A stretch of DNA of 7,099 bases from JAGOBX01 sp017999075 [NCBI: Candidatus Babelota bacterium] (GTDB lineage: Bacteria; JAGOBX01), in the NCBI GenBank assembly GCA_017999075.1, contig JAGOBX010000177.1, forward strand, positions 1-7,099. Reading direction: 5' to 3'. Both the position numbers and the translations under genes were made by a program. The notes under the pieces are model-generated. The model was not told the DNA's origin, did no database searches, and saw only the letters and a program-made list of their open reading frames with translations. This document shows, piece by piece, positions 6,117 through 7,099 of the stretch (position 1 is the first letter of the stretch; the number at the start of each line of letters is the position of its first letter).

Positions 6117-7099
6117 TTAATATCTGTTATAATAATTAAAATTGTTCACCTGATTCGGAGTGTCTGTCAAATTAAATGAATTAGTTTTATCATTAATAAT
6201 TTTATTGTCCGCTTTTACTGAAGAATATTCCTGTTGAAATGACCAGGACTGTTTATTTAACCAGTCATACATTCTGTTGGCATCAGCAAATCTTGTTAAT
6301 TTTCCATTGGCTCCTAAAAAAACCATAATAACATCCTTGCCGCAATCAAGTTTATTGGTTGTAACAAGACAATAACCTGCTTCATTAATAAAACCAGTCT
6401 TGCCTCCAAGCGTCTTTTTTCTTGGATCAAGCAACAATCTGTTAGTATTCACATAATCAATAGAGTAATACGCATTCAATGCTCTAATAGTCATGTATTT
6501 TGTTTTTACAATCTTTGAAAGAAACGGATCTTCCAGAACCTTTCTCATAATTATACTAATTTCATAGGTTGTGGAAACATTATTTTCATCATAACCTGTA
6601 GGATCGCTAAATCTTGTGCTGTGCAAATTCAAACGTTTCGCGTAATTATTCATCAATTGAACAAAATGGCTTTCAGGTAATCCTGAAACTTCAACAAGAC
6701 AATGAACTGCCACATTATCAGAACCAAGCAAAGCGCTGTGCAATAAATCAATAGCAGTAAATTGCAATCCTGGTTTTAATCTTGTCTTATAATATGGTTT
6801 GAAAACATAATGAGGAATTGTATAAACTGTATTCCAATCAATTTTTAAATCTACAAGCACTAAAACTGCCATAAGTTTTGTTAATGATGCAATACTTCTT
6901 TGATCAAAAGCATTTTTAGAAAATAATACCTGGTTGTCATCAAGTGTAATGGCAAGCGCAGCAGCAGATTTTATTCCTGGTGTTTGAGGCTTAATCCTTA
7001 CAACCGAAGAAGCTCTTTTTTTGATTTTTTTTGCATGAACAGGCATAGAATAAAACGAGTTATAAATCAAATTTATTATTAAAATGACAAGTATATATT
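6117..7099 (-). CDS. S11 family D-alanyl-D-alanine endopeptidase/carboxypeptidase, PBP7 (PbpG)-like, 5' end outside window
   Basis: Periplasmic or cell-surface penicillin-binding enzyme that cleaves D-Ala-containing murein peptides or cross-links. The three active-site motifs are intact: SLTK (Ser at 6885-6887, Lys at 6876-6878), SDN (6714-6722) and KTG (6396-6404, within LGGKTGFINEAG). Further stretches resemble E. coli PBP7 more than PBP5: RFSDPTGYDENNVST, VNTNRLL and FLGANGKLTRFADANRM. The PBP5-type C-terminal beta domain and amphipathic anchor are absent; instead a short Asn-rich tail follows. The start is not in the window. The longest start-to-stop frame would begin at TTG 7068-7070, but no ribosome binding site precedes it and the frame is open upstream to 7099, encoding YILVILIINLIYNSFYSMPVHA followed by a basic stretch. 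That is the hydrophobic core and likely AxA-type cleavage region of a signal peptide whose first residues lie to the right. Endopeptidase versus carboxypeptidase activity is unresolved. Confidence 0.92.
   Translation of the reverse strand, partial: YILVILIINLIYNSFYSMPVHAKKIKKRASSVVRIKPQTPGIKSAAALAITLDDNQVLFSKNAFDQRSIASLTKLMAVLVLVDLKIDWNTVYTIPHYVFKPYYKTRLKPGLQFTAIDLLHSALLGSDNVAVHCLVEVSGLPESHFVQLMNNYAKRLNLHSTRFSDPTGYDENNVSTTYEISIIMRKVLEDPFLSKIVKTKYMTIRALNAYYSIDYVNTNRLLLDPRKKTLGGKTGFINEAGYCLVTTNKLDCGKDVIMVFLGANGKLTRFADANRMYDWLNKQSWSFQQEYSSVKADNKIINDKTNSFNLTDTPNQVNNFNYYNRY

Noticed and set aside
1-7099. CRISPR arrays, tRNA or rRNA genes, insertion sequences, prophage genes
   Set aside because: No regularly spaced direct repeats, transposase or phage-like proteins, or recognisable RNA gene sequence were seen on either strand; nearly the whole window is occupied by the six genes described.

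Overview
This is an AT-rich bacterial window (genetic code 11, Shine-Dalgarno-led genes, long A and T homopolymers) built around polyphosphate (polyP) metabolism. I cannot name the host from the sequence alone. A PBP7-like murein peptidase shows that it makes peptidoglycan. The strong base bias suggests a low-GC lineage, but nothing visible fixes the phylum.

Left part (1-3946, minus strand): three co-directional genes read right to left. First is a Ppx/GppA-type protein with a C-terminal HD domain, then polyphosphate kinase 1 (ppk1), then a PPK2-family polyP:AMP phosphotransferase-like gene that runs off the left edge. The first two are separated by one base (TGA-T-ATG); a 63-base gap precedes the third. 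They look like one operon.

Centre (3947-4086): a compact divergent control region. A perfect TTGACA-17-TATAAT promoter faces right and a TTGACA-17-TAAAAT promoter faces left. The two -35 boxes lie back to back and form an inverted repeat (TTGTCAA-N9-TTGACAA).

Right part (4087-6046, plus strand): a polyphosphate glucokinase of the ROK superfamily, followed by a four-TM membrane protein of unknown function that starts at TTG behind a very strong ribosome binding site. No terminator is visible between them. At the right end (6117-7099, minus strand) is an S11 D,D-peptidase of the PBP7/PbpG type, with a clear one-directional terminator at 6070-6108. Its true start lies beyond the window, because the reading frame stays open through a signal peptide to the last base.

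Together the genes form a polyP circuit: PPK1 stores phosphoanhydride energy from ATP as polyP, the PPK2-like enzyme would use polyP to phosphorylate AMP, and the glucokinase would use polyP to make glucose-6-phosphate without ATP. The most unusual points are a Ppx-type protein whose phosphatase half has lost several key residues while its HD half is intact, a Walker A Gly-to-Arg change in the PPK2-like gene, and the symmetric divergent promoter joining the polyP-making and polyP-using arms.
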